From NCBI GenBank assembly GCA_040216635.1, contig JAVJOU010000029.1:337502-401501 (forward strand): a DNA stretch of 64,000 nt, given 5' to 3'. A program made the position numbers and the translations under genes. The notes beneath the pieces are model-generated. The model saw only the letters and a list, made by a program, of their open reading frames with translations. It had not been told where the DNA came from and made no database searches. Below, piece by piece: positions 8,810 to 18,079 of this stretch; within the stretch, counting starts at the first letter, position 1; each line of letters opens with the position of its first letter. Source of the DNA: UBA1479 sp040216635. GTDB lineage: Bacteria > Pseudomonadota > Alphaproteobacteria > Rhodospirillales > Casp-alpha2.

Positions 8810-9754
8810 ATGAGTAAAGAGATCGACGTTCTGGTCAGCGAGGTCGGCCCCCGCGACGGCCTGCAAAGCATCGAAACGATCTTCACCACCGAAGGCAAGA
8901 TGGAATGGATCCGCCGCGAAGCCGCCGCCGGCGTGCCGCAAATGCAGGTCGGATCCTTCGTCAATCCCAAGCTTCTGCCGCAGATGGCGGATTCGAAGGA
9001 AATCGTCGGCCAGTCCGTTCTGATCGACGATCTGATCGTCTCGGCCCTGGTGCCCAACATGCGCGGTGCGGTCGACGGCCTTGCCGCCGGCGCCCATCAG
9101 ATCGGCGTGGTGATGTCCGTATCCGAACAGCATAACCAAGCCAACATCCGCCGCACGGTTCAGGAATCCCTCGACGGTTTCGCCGAAATCGTGAAGTACC
9201 GGAACGACAATCCTGAATACAAGGACCGGGTGATTTCCGGCGGCATGGCGACATCCTTCGGCTGCACCATTTCCGGTGCCGTGCCCATCAAGGATGTGAT
9301 GAAGGTCGCCGAAGGCCTGATGGAACGGGGTGCGGACCGCCTGAACGTCGCCGACACGGTCGGCTATGCCAATCCGAAACAGGTCCGCGATCTGTTCACG
9401 GAACTTTACCGCACGGTCGGCAAGGACGTACCCGTCGGTGCCCATTTCCACGACACCCGGGGATTGGGCCTTGCCAATGTGTTCGCGGCCCTGGATGCGG
9501 GCGTGCGGGAATTCGATTCCTGCCTGGGCGGCCTGGGCGGCTGCCCCTATGCCCCCGGCGCCAGCGGCAACATCGTGACCGAGGACCTTGTGTTCATGCT
9601 CGAGGCCCAAGGCATGCGGACGGGCGTCGATCTGGACGGCCTTCTGGAAGCCCGCGAGATCATGGAACGCCAGCTCAAGGGCGAGCCCGTGCACGGCACC
9701 TACATCAATGCCGGCCCGCCCAAGGGCTTCGCACCGGCCACCGCCGCCGCGTAA
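8810..9754 (+). CDS. HMG-CoA lyase-like enzyme
   Basis: Protein of 314 residues in the DRE-TIM metallolyase family. It contains the N-terminal EVGPRDGLQ motif (catalytic Arg and Asp), the metal-binding HFHDTRGLGLAN and the lyase signature GGCPYAPGASGN with its active-site Cys. The start at 8810 follows AAGGAG. Family members cleave 3-hydroxy-3-methylglutaryl-CoA to acetyl-CoA and acetoacetate, or related 3-hydroxyacyl-CoAs. No methylcrotonyl-CoA carboxylase genes are nearby, so this copy may belong to a pathway other than leucine breakdown. Confidence 0.87.
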   Translation: MSKEIDVLVSEVGPRDGLQSIETIFTTEGKMEWIRREAAAGVPQMQVGSFVNPKLLPQMADSKEIVGQSVLIDDLIVSALVPNMRGAVDGLAAGAHQIGVVMSVSEQHNQANIRRTVQESLDGFAEIVKYRNDNPEYKDRVISGGMATSFGCTISGAVPIKDVMKVAEGLMERGADRLNVADTVGYANPKQVRDLFTELYRTVGKDVPVGAHFHDTRGLGLANVFAALDAGVREFDSCLGGLGGCPYAPGASGNIVTEDLVFMLEAQGMRTGVDLDGLLEAREIMERQLKGEPVHGTYINAGPPKGFAPATAAA

Positions 9755-9806
9755 CGCACGCCGTCACACAATTAAAAGACCAAGCATTCAGGAGCACCCC
9801 TTTCCC

Positions 9807-10994
9807 ATGTCCGACGCTGAACTGAGCATTCCGCTCGAACTGGATTATCCCGAAATCCGCGAACAGGTCGCCAAGGTCTGTGCCGATTTCCCCGGTGAAT
9901 ACTGGCGCAAGCTGGAAGACCAGCCGCCGTCGGGAAGCTATCCGACCGAATTCATCGAAGCCCTGACCGCTTCGGGATATCTGGCGGCCCTGATCCCCGA
10001 GGAATACGGCGGCGCCGGTCTGCCCGTGCGCGGCGGGGCGGTCATCCTGGAAACCATCAACGCGACCGGCTGCAGCGCCTCGCCGGGCCATGCCCAGATG
10101 TACACCATGGGCACGATCCTGCGTCACGGCTCCAAGGAACAGAAAGAATACTACCTGCCCAAGATCGCGTCGGGCGAACTGCGCCTGCAGGCCTTCGGCG
10201 TGACGGAACCGACCACTGGCTCCGACACCACGCAGCTGAAAACCCGGGCCGACAAACAAGGCAACGGCTATGTGATCAACGGCCAAAAGGTCTGGACCTC
10301 ACGCGCGGCCCATTCCGATCTGATGCTGCTGTTGGCCCGCACCACCCCCGCCGACAAGGTCGAAAAACGCACGCACGGCATTTCGACCTTTCTGATCGAT
10401 CTGCGCGAGGCACAGAAAAACGGCTGCGAGATCAAGCCCATCGACGCCATGGTCAACCACAACACCTGCGAGGTGTTCTTCGACAACGTGCCGATCCCCG
10501 GCGACTCGCTGATCGGCGAAGAAGGCAAGGGCTTCCGTTATATTCTGGACGGCATGAATGCGGAGCGCTGCCTGACCGCCTCGGAAGGCATCGGCAACGG
10601 CCGCTACTTCGTCGAAAAGGCCGTGGGTTACGCCAACGAACGCGTGGTGTTCAACCGCCCCATCGGCCAGAACCAGGGCATTCAGTTTCCCATCGCCCAG
10701 GGGTACGCGGAGCTTGAAGCCGCCGATCTGATGGTGCGCAAGGCAACCGCCATGTTCGACGCAGGCCTGCCCTGCGGGTCGGAAGCCAATATGGCCAGAT
10801 TCCTCTCTTCCAATGCCGCCTGGGCCTGCGGCGAAGCCTGTTTCACCACGCATGGTGGCTTCGCCTTCGCCAAGGAGTACGACATTGAACGCAAATGGCG
10901 CGAGGCGCGACTCGCCCGTACGGCACCAATATCGCCGAATCTGATCCTCAGCTATCTCGCGCAGCATGTGCTGGGGTTGCCCCGGTCCTATTGA
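9807..10994 (+). CDS. Acyl-CoA dehydrogenase
   Basis: FAD-dependent dehydrogenase of 395 residues. The start at 9807 follows AGGAG with a long 12-nt spacer; the open frame continues further upstream without family similarity. It has the three-domain layout: an N-terminal helical part, a middle beta domain with QAFGVTEPTTGSDT and GQKVWTSRA, and a C-terminal helical domain with GGFAFAKEYDIERKWREAR. It is the last gene of the forward catabolic unit and is followed by a strong terminator. It probably desaturates the acyl-CoA that then enters the hydratase/lyase steps. Confidence 0.88.
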   Translation: MSDAELSIPLELDYPEIREQVAKVCADFPGEYWRKLEDQPPSGSYPTEFIEALTASGYLAALIPEEYGGAGLPVRGGAVILETINATGCSASPGHAQMYTMGTILRHGSKEQKEYYLPKIASGELRLQAFGVTEPTTGSDTTQLKTRADKQGNGYVINGQKVWTSRAAHSDLMLLLARTTPADKVEKRTHGISTFLIDLREAQKNGCEIKPIDAMVNHNTCEVFFDNVPIPGDSLIGEEGKGFRYILDGMNAERCLTASEGIGNGRYFVEKAVGYANERVVFNRPIGQNQGIQFPIAQGYAELEAADLMVRKATAMFDAGLPCGSEANMARFLSSNAAWACGEACFTTHGGFAFAKEYDIERKWREARLARTAPISPNLILSYLAQHVLGLPRSY

Positions 10995-11031
10995 CCGCAG
11001 GCAACGTAGATCAACTTCCCTGTTGCTACTT

Positions 11032-11065
11032 CCCGCCGGCCCGATTGGGTCGGCGGGCTTTTTTT
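11032..11065 (+). terminator. Rho-independent terminator after the catabolic operon
   Basis: The arms CCCGCCG and CGGCGGG plus an inner CCC/GGG pair form a long GC stem with loop GATT, followed by CTTTTTTT. This is a textbook intrinsic terminator 37 bp after the acyl-CoA dehydrogenase stop. Confidence 0.9.
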
Positions 11066-11171
11066 GCGCATGCGAACGATTGACGGGCCCTCGCCGGCAT
11101 GATGGTATTGGCCCCGTTGACGCACCGGCACCATGCCGGAAGCGTTCGTCGTTTAGCGCGGATCGCCTCGC

Positions 11172-14100
11172 ATGAGCATCCATGTCGCCCTACACCACCG
11201 CACGACTTATCAGTACGACCGTAAGGTCGAGATGGGCCCGCAGGTCATTCGCCTGCGCCCAGCCCCCCATGCCCGCACGCCGGTCCTGAGCTATGCCCTG
11301 AAGATCGAGCCCGAAGGCTACTTCATCAACTGGCAGCAAGACCCCCACGGCAACTATCAGGCCCGTGTGGTCTACCCCGACCCGGTCGAAAAATTCAGCG
11401 TCACGGTCGACCTGGTCGCCGACATGTCGGTCCAGAACCCGTTCGATTTTTTCCTGGAACCGGACGCCGAGGAACTGCCCCTGGCCTACGATCCGGACCT
11501 GAAACAGGAACTGGAAAGCTATCTGGAACCGGAACCGGCCGGCCCGCTGCTGCAAACATGGCTGGACGCCCTGCCCAAGCCCGAAGGCTCGACCATCGAT
11601 TTCCTGGTCGCCCTGAACAATCGACTGCAATCGGAAATCGAATACCTGATCCGCATGGAACCGGGGGTGCAGACCTGCGACGAAACGCTGGAACGCGGCA
11701 TGGGGTCGTGCCGCGACACGGGCTGGCTGCTGGTTGAAATTCTGCGTCATCTGGGGTTCGCCGCGCGCTTCGTATCGGGATACCTGATCCAGCTGAAACC
11801 GGATGTTAAGTCGCTCGACGGACCGTCGGGCGCCGAGACGGATTTCACCGACCTGCATGCCTGGACCGAGGTTTATCTTCCGGGGGCCGGGTGGATCGGT
11901 TTCGATCCGACCTCGGGCCTACTGGCCGGTGAGGGTCATATCCCCCTGGCCGCCACGCCGCGCCCCAGAAGTGCTGCCCCCATTACCGGGTCGGTCGGGG
12001 AATGCGAAGTCACGTTCGATTTCGACATGCTGATCACCCGCATCGCCGAAAGCCCGCGCGTCACCAAGCCCTATACGGAAGAGCAATGGCAGACCATCGA
12101 CCGCCTGGGGGATGAGATCGACAGGCAGCTCGCAGACCGGGACGTCCGCCTGACCCTGGGCGGCGAGCCGACGTTCGTATCCATCGATCACGTGGATGCC
12201 GACGAATGGAACACCGCCGCCACGGGCAAGACCAAACGGCCGCTGGCCGACGACCTGATCCGCCGTCTGCGCGATAAATACGCGCCGCAGGGTTTGCTGC
12301 ATTACGGTCAGGGAAAATGGTATCCGGGCGAACAATTGCCGCGCTGGGCCTTCGCCCTTTATTGGCGCAAGGACGGCGAGCCCATCTGGCAGGACCAGAA
12401 CGCCTTTGCCCGCGAAGCCGTGGACCACAAACCCGATATTTCCACGGCGAAAACCTTCGCCAAGGGCATTGCCGAACGGCTGGAAGTTCCGACCGACGCC
12501 GTGGTCGGCGCCTATGAAGACCCCTGGCATTTCATGGAACAGGAACGCCGTCTGCCGGAAAACGTGACCTTGGAGGATTCCAAGCTTGACGATCCCTTGG
12601 AGCGCGAACGCCTGGCCAAGGTGTTTTCCCGGGGGCTGTCGAAGCCGACGGGGTTCGTCCTACCGGTGCAACGCTGGAACGCCCGCGACGGGGCGCGGCG
12701 CTGGGTGTCCGAACCCTGGTCCATGCGCACGGACCGCATGGTGCTGATCCCCGGCGATTCCCCCGTGGGCTACCGCCTGCCGCTGCCGTCTCTGCCGCAT
12801 ATTGCGGCCGTCGACTATCCCTATATCGTGCCCGCCGACCCGTTTTCCGAATTTCCCGACCTGCCCAAGGCCGACGCCAAACGTCAGCCCTATCTGCAAG
12901 GCAGCGAACATCCGAACGCCAATCGCCAGGCGGTTTCAGGGCAAACCCTGGGCAAAGACGGCCATGTCCGTGCCGCCCTGACGATCGAGCCCCGCGACGG
13001 GCGGCTCTGCGTGTTCATGCCGCCGACGGAAACGCTGGAGGATTATCTGGACTTGGTCGCAGCCGTCGAAGACGCCGTGGCGGAAACGGGTCTGCCCGTG
13101 CACATCGAAGGCTATGAGCCGCCCCACGATCCCCGCCTCAGCGTCATTAAGGTCACGCCGGACCCGGGCGTGTTGGAAATCAACATCCACCCGGCGACCA
13201 GTTGGCGGGAAATGGTCGACAACACGGAAATCCTATACGAGGAAGCGCGCCTCAGCCGCCTGGGTACGGAAAAATTCATGCTCGACGGCCGTCACACGGG
13301 CACCGGCGGCGGCAACCACGTGGTCGCCGGCGGGGCGACAGCCAAGGACAGCCCGTTCCTGCGCCGCCCGGACCTATTAAAAAGCCTGGTGACTTATTGG
13401 CAGCATCATCCCAGCCTGTCCTATCTGTTTTCCGGCATGTTCGTCGGCCCGACCAGTCAGGCACCACGCATCGACGAAGCCCGCCACGACAGCCTGTACG
13501 AATTGGAAATCGCGCTCGCACAGATTCCGGAAAAGGGCACGGACTGCCCGCCCTGGCTGGTCGACCGCACGCTGCGCAACCTGCTGATAGACGTGTCGGG
13601 CAACACCCACCGCACGGAAATATGCATCGACAAGCTGTATTCGCCGGACGGCCCCACCGGCCGTCTGGGGCTGGTCGAATTCCGCGCTTTTGAAATGCCA
13701 CCCCATGCACGCATGAGCCTGACCCAGCAATTGTTGCTGCGCGCCCTGATCGCGCGGTTCTGGGATACGCCTTATTCCGGCGGACTTGTGCGCTGGGGCA
13801 CGCAACTGCACGACCGCTTCATGCTGCCCCATGCCGTCTGGGCCGATTTCGAAGATGTCATCGCCGACATGAACAATCACGGCCATGACTTCGATGCGGC
13901 TTGGTTCGCCCCGCATTTCGAATTCCGCTTTCCGCGCTACGGCGCCGTGCAGTACGAACAAATGGAAATCGAACTGCGCCAGGCGCTGGAACCCTGGCAC
14001 GTCATGGGCGAGGAAGGGGCCGTCGGCGGCACCGTGCGTTTCGTCGATTCCTCGGTCGAACGCCTGCAGGTCCGGGTTTCGGGTCTGACCGGCGGGCGGC

Positions 14101-14480
14101 ATCGCATCGCGTGCAACGGCTACGAGGTTCCGCTGACACCGACCGGCAAGGCCGGCGAATTTTTCGCCGGCGTGCGGTTCCGCGCATGGAAGCCCGCATC
14201 GGCCCTGCATCCCGGCGTCGAGGTCGACGCCCCCCTGGTGTTCGATCTGTACGACACCTGGACCGGGCGGGCGGTCGCCGGCTGCACCTATCACGTGGCC
14301 CATCCGGGCGGGCGCAATTTCGAACATTTCCCGGTCAACGCCTACGAAGCGGAAAGCCGGCGCCTTGCCCGGTTCGAGGAAATCGGCCATACGACCGGCC
14401 CGTCGGACGCCCCCAAACGGTGCGCCAACAACGAATTTCCCATGACCCTGGACCTGCGCCGCGCGAAAACGGTGCATTGA
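11172..14480 (+). CDS. Transglutaminase-like / DUF2126 protein
   Basis: Large protein of 1102 residues. Residues 1-260 form a bacterial transglutaminase-like cysteine-protease fold with a visible triad: C180 (GMGSCRDTGW), H229 (LHAWTEVY) and D245 (GFDPTSG). The remainder matches the DUF2126 family, with LTLGGEPTFVS at its start and TGTGGGNHVVAGG in the middle, and may be an amidoligase- or ligase-like part. It heads a three-gene unit with an ATP-grasp/alpha-E fusion and a second transglutaminase. Such sets are predicted in the literature on these families to build or trim peptide amide linkages; no biochemical function is established. Confidence 0.88.
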   Translation: MSIHVALHHRTTYQYDRKVEMGPQVIRLRPAPHARTPVLSYALKIEPEGYFINWQQDPHGNYQARVVYPDPVEKFSVTVDLVADMSVQNPFDFFLEPDAEELPLAYDPDLKQELESYLEPEPAGPLLQTWLDALPKPEGSTIDFLVALNNRLQSEIEYLIRMEPGVQTCDETLERGMGSCRDTGWLLVEILRHLGFAARFVSGYLIQLKPDVKSLDGPSGAETDFTDLHAWTEVYLPGAGWIGFDPTSGLLAGEGHIPLAATPRPRSAAPITGSVGECEVTFDFDMLITRIAESPRVTKPYTEEQWQTIDRLGDEIDRQLADRDVRLTLGGEPTFVSIDHVDADEWNTAATGKTKRPLADDLIRRLRDKYAPQGLLHYGQGKWYPGEQLPRWAFALYWRKDGEPIWQDQNAFAREAVDHKPDISTAKTFAKGIAERLEVPTDAVVGAYEDPWHFMEQERRLPENVTLEDSKLDDPLERERLAKVFSRGLSKPTGFVLPVQRWNARDGARRWVSEPWSMRTDRMVLIPGDSPVGYRLPLPSLPHIAAVDYPYIVPADPFSEFPDLPKADAKRQPYLQGSEHPNANRQAVSGQTLGKDGHVRAALTIEPRDGRLCVFMPPTETLEDYLDLVAAVEDAVAETGLPVHIEGYEPPHDPRLSVIKVTPDPGVLEINIHPATSWREMVDNTEILYEEARLSRLGTEKFMLDGRHTGTGGGNHVVAGGATAKDSPFLRRPDLLKSLVTYWQHHPSLSYLFSGMFVGPTSQAPRIDEARHDSLYELEIALAQIPEKGTDCPPWLVDRTLRNLLIDVSGNTHRTEICIDKLYSPDGPTGRLGLVEFRAFEMPPHARMSLTQQLLLRALIARFWDTPYSGGLVRWGTQLHDRFMLPHAVWADFEDVIADMNNHGHDFDAAWFAPHFEFRFPRYGAVQYEQMEIELRQALEPWHVMGEEGAVGGTVRFVDSSVERLQVRVSGLTGGRHRIACNGYEVPLTPTGKAGEFFAGVRFRAWKPASALHPGVEVDAPLVFDLYDTWTGRAVAGCTYHVAHPGGRNFEHFPVNAYEAESRRLARFEEIGHTTGPSDAPKRCANNEFPMTLDLRRAKTVH

Positions 14481-14604
14481 CCGGCGCACCTTTCGCACAG
14501 ATCGGATTCAGCTTGATCAAACAACGCACTAGCCGTCAGCACGGTGATCTCCTATCCTCGCCCTTCACATCCGGGGACGGGCCGATGATGGCTTGGAGCA
14601 TCGC

Positions 14605-17187
14605 GTGAGCGGCATGGATCAGGCAAACAACGCTGCATCGACACAGGGAATTTTCCTGTCCGACACCTATGCCCCCATCGACGGCGTCTATGACGAGATG
14701 ATGGATGCGGGCACGGGTGTGCGCGGCCATTGGCAGCATTTCCTGGAAAGCATGGGCCGGTTTTCCAAGACCGAGTTGCAGGAACGCTGGGATACGGCCC
14801 AGCGCCTCGTCCGTGAAAACGGCACGACCTACAACATCTACGATGAAACCGGGGAATCGACGCGTCCCTGGCGCATGGACCCGATCCCGTTTCTGATCGG
14901 GCCGGACGAATGGCAGGCGCTGGAAGCCGGGCTGATCCAGCGCGCGAAACTTCTAAATGCGGTCGTCCAGGACATTTACGGCGAACAGACCCTGTTGAAA
15001 CGCGGCCTGCTGCCGTCGTCCCTGATTTTCGGAAACCCGGATTTTCTCCGCGCCATGAGCGGCATCAAACCGCCGGGCGGTGTGCATCTGCATTTCCTGG
15101 CATTCGATCTGGCGCGTGCCGCCGATCAACGGTGGTGGGTCCTCAGCGACCGAACGCAGGCCCCATCGGGCGCCGGCTATACCCTGGAAAACCGCATTGT
15201 TCTGGCGCGCACCCTGCCCGACATCTTCCGCGACGCCCAGGTTCACCGCCTGGCTGGTTTTTTTCAGGCCCTCAGCGACAATCTGATTTCACTGACCGGT
15301 AAGGACGACCCCCTGGCCGTGCTGCTGACGCCGGGACCGCACAACGAAACCTACTTCGAACACGCCTATCTGGCGCGCTATCTGGGCTTTCCCCTGGTCG
15401 AAGGCGCCGATCTGACGGTGCGCGACAATAAGGTCTTCCTGAAAACCCTGAACGGGCTGAAACAGGTCGACCTGATCCTACGCCGGGTTGACAGCGATTT
15501 CTGCGATCCCTTGGAACTTCGTACGGATTCCTTGCTGGGTGTGGCCGGGCTGGTCGCCGCCGTGCGCGCGGGCAATGTATTGATCGCCAATTCCCTTGGA
15601 TCGGGCATCGTCGAATGCGAAGCCCTGATGGGATTCTATCCCGGGCTGTGCCGCGACATCCTGGGCGAGGACATCAAGATTCCGTCCTTGGCGACCTGGT
15701 GGTGCGGCCAGGAACAGGAACGGGAATACGTCAGCCATCACCTGGACGACCTTGTTCTGCGGCCGACCTTTTCCAATTCGTCGATCCTGAACAACCGCAA
15801 GGGTGCTCTTCTGCCCGGACAGGCGAACGGCGAACGACGCCAGGAAATTGTCGATCTTCTGAGCCGGCGCGGCTATCAGTATTTCGGGCAGGAAACCCTG
15901 ACCTTGTCGACCACGCCCGGCTGGTCGGAAAAAGGGATTGAGCCCCGGCCGGTCGTTCTGCGTGTCTATCTTTGTGCCGACGGTGACGGCTACCGGGTCA
16001 TGCCGGGGGGGCTGACCCGCACGGCGGACAGTGTCAATGCCCAGGCCGTCACCATGCAGCAGGGCGATTCATCCAAAGACACCTGGGTTTTATCCGACAG
16101 CCCGGTTTCGACCTTTACCCGGCTGACGCCGCCGGACCATGCGGTGACGCTTCGGCGCAGCGGCAATGACCTGCCGTCACGCGTGGCCGACAATCTGTTC
16201 TGGCTGGGCCGCTATGCGGAGAGGACGGAAAGTTCCGTGCGCCTGATCCGGGCGATGATCCTGCGTCTTGCGGGCGAAGCCGGGGCCGGTGACGATCCGC
16301 AAACCCTGACCCGCCTGACCACGATCCTGGTGGACCTGGATTACCTGAACCGGCGTACGGCCAACAAAGCCGTCCATGGCGGCATCCGCGCCGTCGAACG
16401 GGAACTGGCCATGATCCTGTTCGACCGGGGGCGCGCCAACGGGCTGTTGAACTTGTTGGGTAATCTGCAACGCACGGCGTCGTTGGTCCGGGAACGCCTG
16501 TCGACCGATTCCTGGCGCGTTCTGAACGCTTTGCATGAACGTGCGGTCGGACAAGCATCGACCATCCGGCTGGACGTCAACGCCGCCCTTGAGTTTCTGA
16601 ACCATATTCTTGAGGAACTATCCGCCTTCAGCGGCATGCAAATGGAAAACATGACGCGGTCGCTCGGCTGGCGCCTGCTGGACACGGGCCGCCGTGTCGA
16701 CCGCACGACCCATACGGCCAAGCTGATCCGTGAATTGGTGGTGGACGGCAATCCGGCCGAGGAAGGCCGCCTGGACCTGCTGTTGGAACTGGGCGACAGT
16801 TCCATGACTTATCGAACACGTTATCTGTCCACGGTACAGCTTCCCGCCGTGGTCGACCTGCTGCTGGTCGACGACACCAATCCCAGGTCCCTGGCCTTTC
16901 AGGTCGCGACCCTGGCCGATCATATGCGGCATTTCCCGGCGGATGACGAGCGTGCAACGCTGCCGCGCGAGGAATACCTTGTCCAATCCATGGACAGCCA
17001 GCTTCGTCTGGCCGATGTATTGGCGCTGTGTGAACGGCGCAACAAGCGCGGGCAGCGGATCGAACTGGCGCAGTTTCTGGACCGCATCAGCGACCAGACT
17101 TTGGAAATGTCCGATGCCCTGGCCCGCAAGTATTTCAGCCATGTGCTGCCGACACGCAGCACATCCGCGGGAGGCGTCGTTCCCTGA
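14605..17187 (+). CDS. Circularly permuted ATP-grasp type 2 / alpha-E fusion protein
   Basis: Fusion of 860 residues. The N-terminal half is a circularly permuted type 2 ATP-grasp domain (family-like segments PFLIGPDEW, HLHFLAFDLAR, LTPGPHNETYFEHAYLARYLG). From about residue 520 the protein becomes an alpha-E (DUF403) domain beginning SRVADNLFWLGRYAERTE. In many bacteria these are separate adjacent genes. I chose GTG 14605 because GGAG lies 6 nt upstream; ATG 14614 is the alternative. The stop overlaps the next start by one base (TGATG). Together with the flanking transglutaminases it probably forms an ATP-dependent peptide-bond-forming system. Confidence 0.88.
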   Translation: MSGMDQANNAASTQGIFLSDTYAPIDGVYDEMMDAGTGVRGHWQHFLESMGRFSKTELQERWDTAQRLVRENGTTYNIYDETGESTRPWRMDPIPFLIGPDEWQALEAGLIQRAKLLNAVVQDIYGEQTLLKRGLLPSSLIFGNPDFLRAMSGIKPPGGVHLHFLAFDLARAADQRWWVLSDRTQAPSGAGYTLENRIVLARTLPDIFRDAQVHRLAGFFQALSDNLISLTGKDDPLAVLLTPGPHNETYFEHAYLARYLGFPLVEGADLTVRDNKVFLKTLNGLKQVDLILRRVDSDFCDPLELRTDSLLGVAGLVAAVRAGNVLIANSLGSGIVECEALMGFYPGLCRDILGEDIKIPSLATWWCGQEQEREYVSHHLDDLVLRPTFSNSSILNNRKGALLPGQANGERRQEIVDLLSRRGYQYFGQETLTLSTTPGWSEKGIEPRPVVLRVYLCADGDGYRVMPGGLTRTADSVNAQAVTMQQGDSSKDTWVLSDSPVSTFTRLTPPDHAVTLRRSGNDLPSRVADNLFWLGRYAERTESSVRLIRAMILRLAGEAGAGDDPQTLTRLTTILVDLDYLNRRTANKAVHGGIRAVERELAMILFDRGRANGLLNLLGNLQRTASLVRERLSTDSWRVLNALHERAVGQASTIRLDVNAALEFLNHILEELSAFSGMQMENMTRSLGWRLLDTGRRVDRTTHTAKLIRELVVDGNPAEEGRLDLLLELGDSSMTYRTRYLSTVQLPAVVDLLLVDDTNPRSLAFQVATLADHMRHFPADDERATLPREEYLVQSMDSQLRLADVLALCERRNKRGQRIELAQFLDRISDQTLEMSDALARKYFSHVLPTRSTSAGGVVP

Positions 17188-18068
17188 TGCGCTACGACAT
17201 CAGTCATCAAACGACGATCACCTATACCTGGGATGTTGCCCTGTCCCAGCATCTTGTCCATTTGTCCCCGCGCCCCTGCCCCCAGCAGACCACATATCAC
17301 CACGCCCTGATCATCGAGCCTGCCCCCACCCTGTCCAAGGACGATGTCGATTATTTCGGCAATCCGACGACCTATCTGACCGTGGAGGAACCGCACAACC
17401 GGCTGTCCATTACATCCACCTGCCGGATCGAGATCAATGCGGCCCCCGCACCGGACCCCGCCGTGACCGTCCCGTGGGAAACCGTCGCGGAGTATCTGAA
17501 CAAACAGGATGATCCGGCCTGCCTGGACGCCAGCCAGTTCATTTATGAAAGCCCGTTCACCGTATCGGGCCAGGCCGAAACCTATGCCCGTGCCTCGTTC
17601 CCGCCCGGGCAGCCCGTGCTGGAGGGTGCTTTGGACCTGATGTCGCGCATCTTCAACGAATTCAAATACGAAGGCGGCGTGACCGATATCTCGACCCCCA
17701 TCGACCGCGTGCTGGCCGACAAGCGGGGCGTGTGCCAGGACTTCGCGCATCTGCAGATCGCCTGCCTACGGTCCCTGGGCCTGCCGGCGCGCTATGTTTC
17801 GGGCTATCTTCGGACCCACCCGCCGGAAGGGCAGGAACGCAAGATCGGCGCCGATGCCTCTCACGCCTGGCTGGCGGTCTGGATTCCCGATCACGGCTGG
17901 GTCGATTTGGACCCGACCAACAACATGATGCCCGGGGACGAGCACATCACCGTCGCCTGGGGGCGTGATTACGGCGATGTCAGCCCGATCAACGGCATGG
18001 TTCTGGGCGGCGGGGAACACAAGGTCGCCGTCGCCGTGGATGTCGCCCCGGTCGAAGAATTAGCCTAA
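17187..18068 (+). CDS. Transglutaminase family protein
   Basis: Cytosolic transglutaminase-like protein of 293 residues with an N-terminal beta domain and a catalytic domain carrying KRGVCQDFAHL (nucleophile Cys), ASHAWLAVW (His) and WVDLDPTNN (Asp). All triad residues are intact. The start overlaps the stop of the ATP-grasp/alpha-E gene, so the two are coupled. It probably acts as the hydrolase or transferase partner that cleaves or remodels the product of the ATP-grasp enzyme. The native target is unknown. Confidence 0.88.
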   Translation: MRYDISHQTTITYTWDVALSQHLVHLSPRPCPQQTTYHHALIIEPAPTLSKDDVDYFGNPTTYLTVEEPHNRLSITSTCRIEINAAPAPDPAVTVPWETVAEYLNKQDDPACLDASQFIYESPFTVSGQAETYARASFPPGQPVLEGALDLMSRIFNEFKYEGGVTDISTPIDRVLADKRGVCQDFAHLQIACLRSLGLPARYVSGYLRTHPPEGQERKIGADASHAWLAVWIPDHGWVDLDPTNNMMPGDEHITVAWGRDYGDVSPINGMVLGGGEHKVAVAVDVAPVEELA

Positions 18069-18079
18069 GCCTGACAGGC

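Noticed and set aside
7769..9694. 641-codon reverse open frame over the hydratase and lyase genes
   Set aside because: Composition is of antisense type and the forward genes have intact catalytic motifs and coupling.
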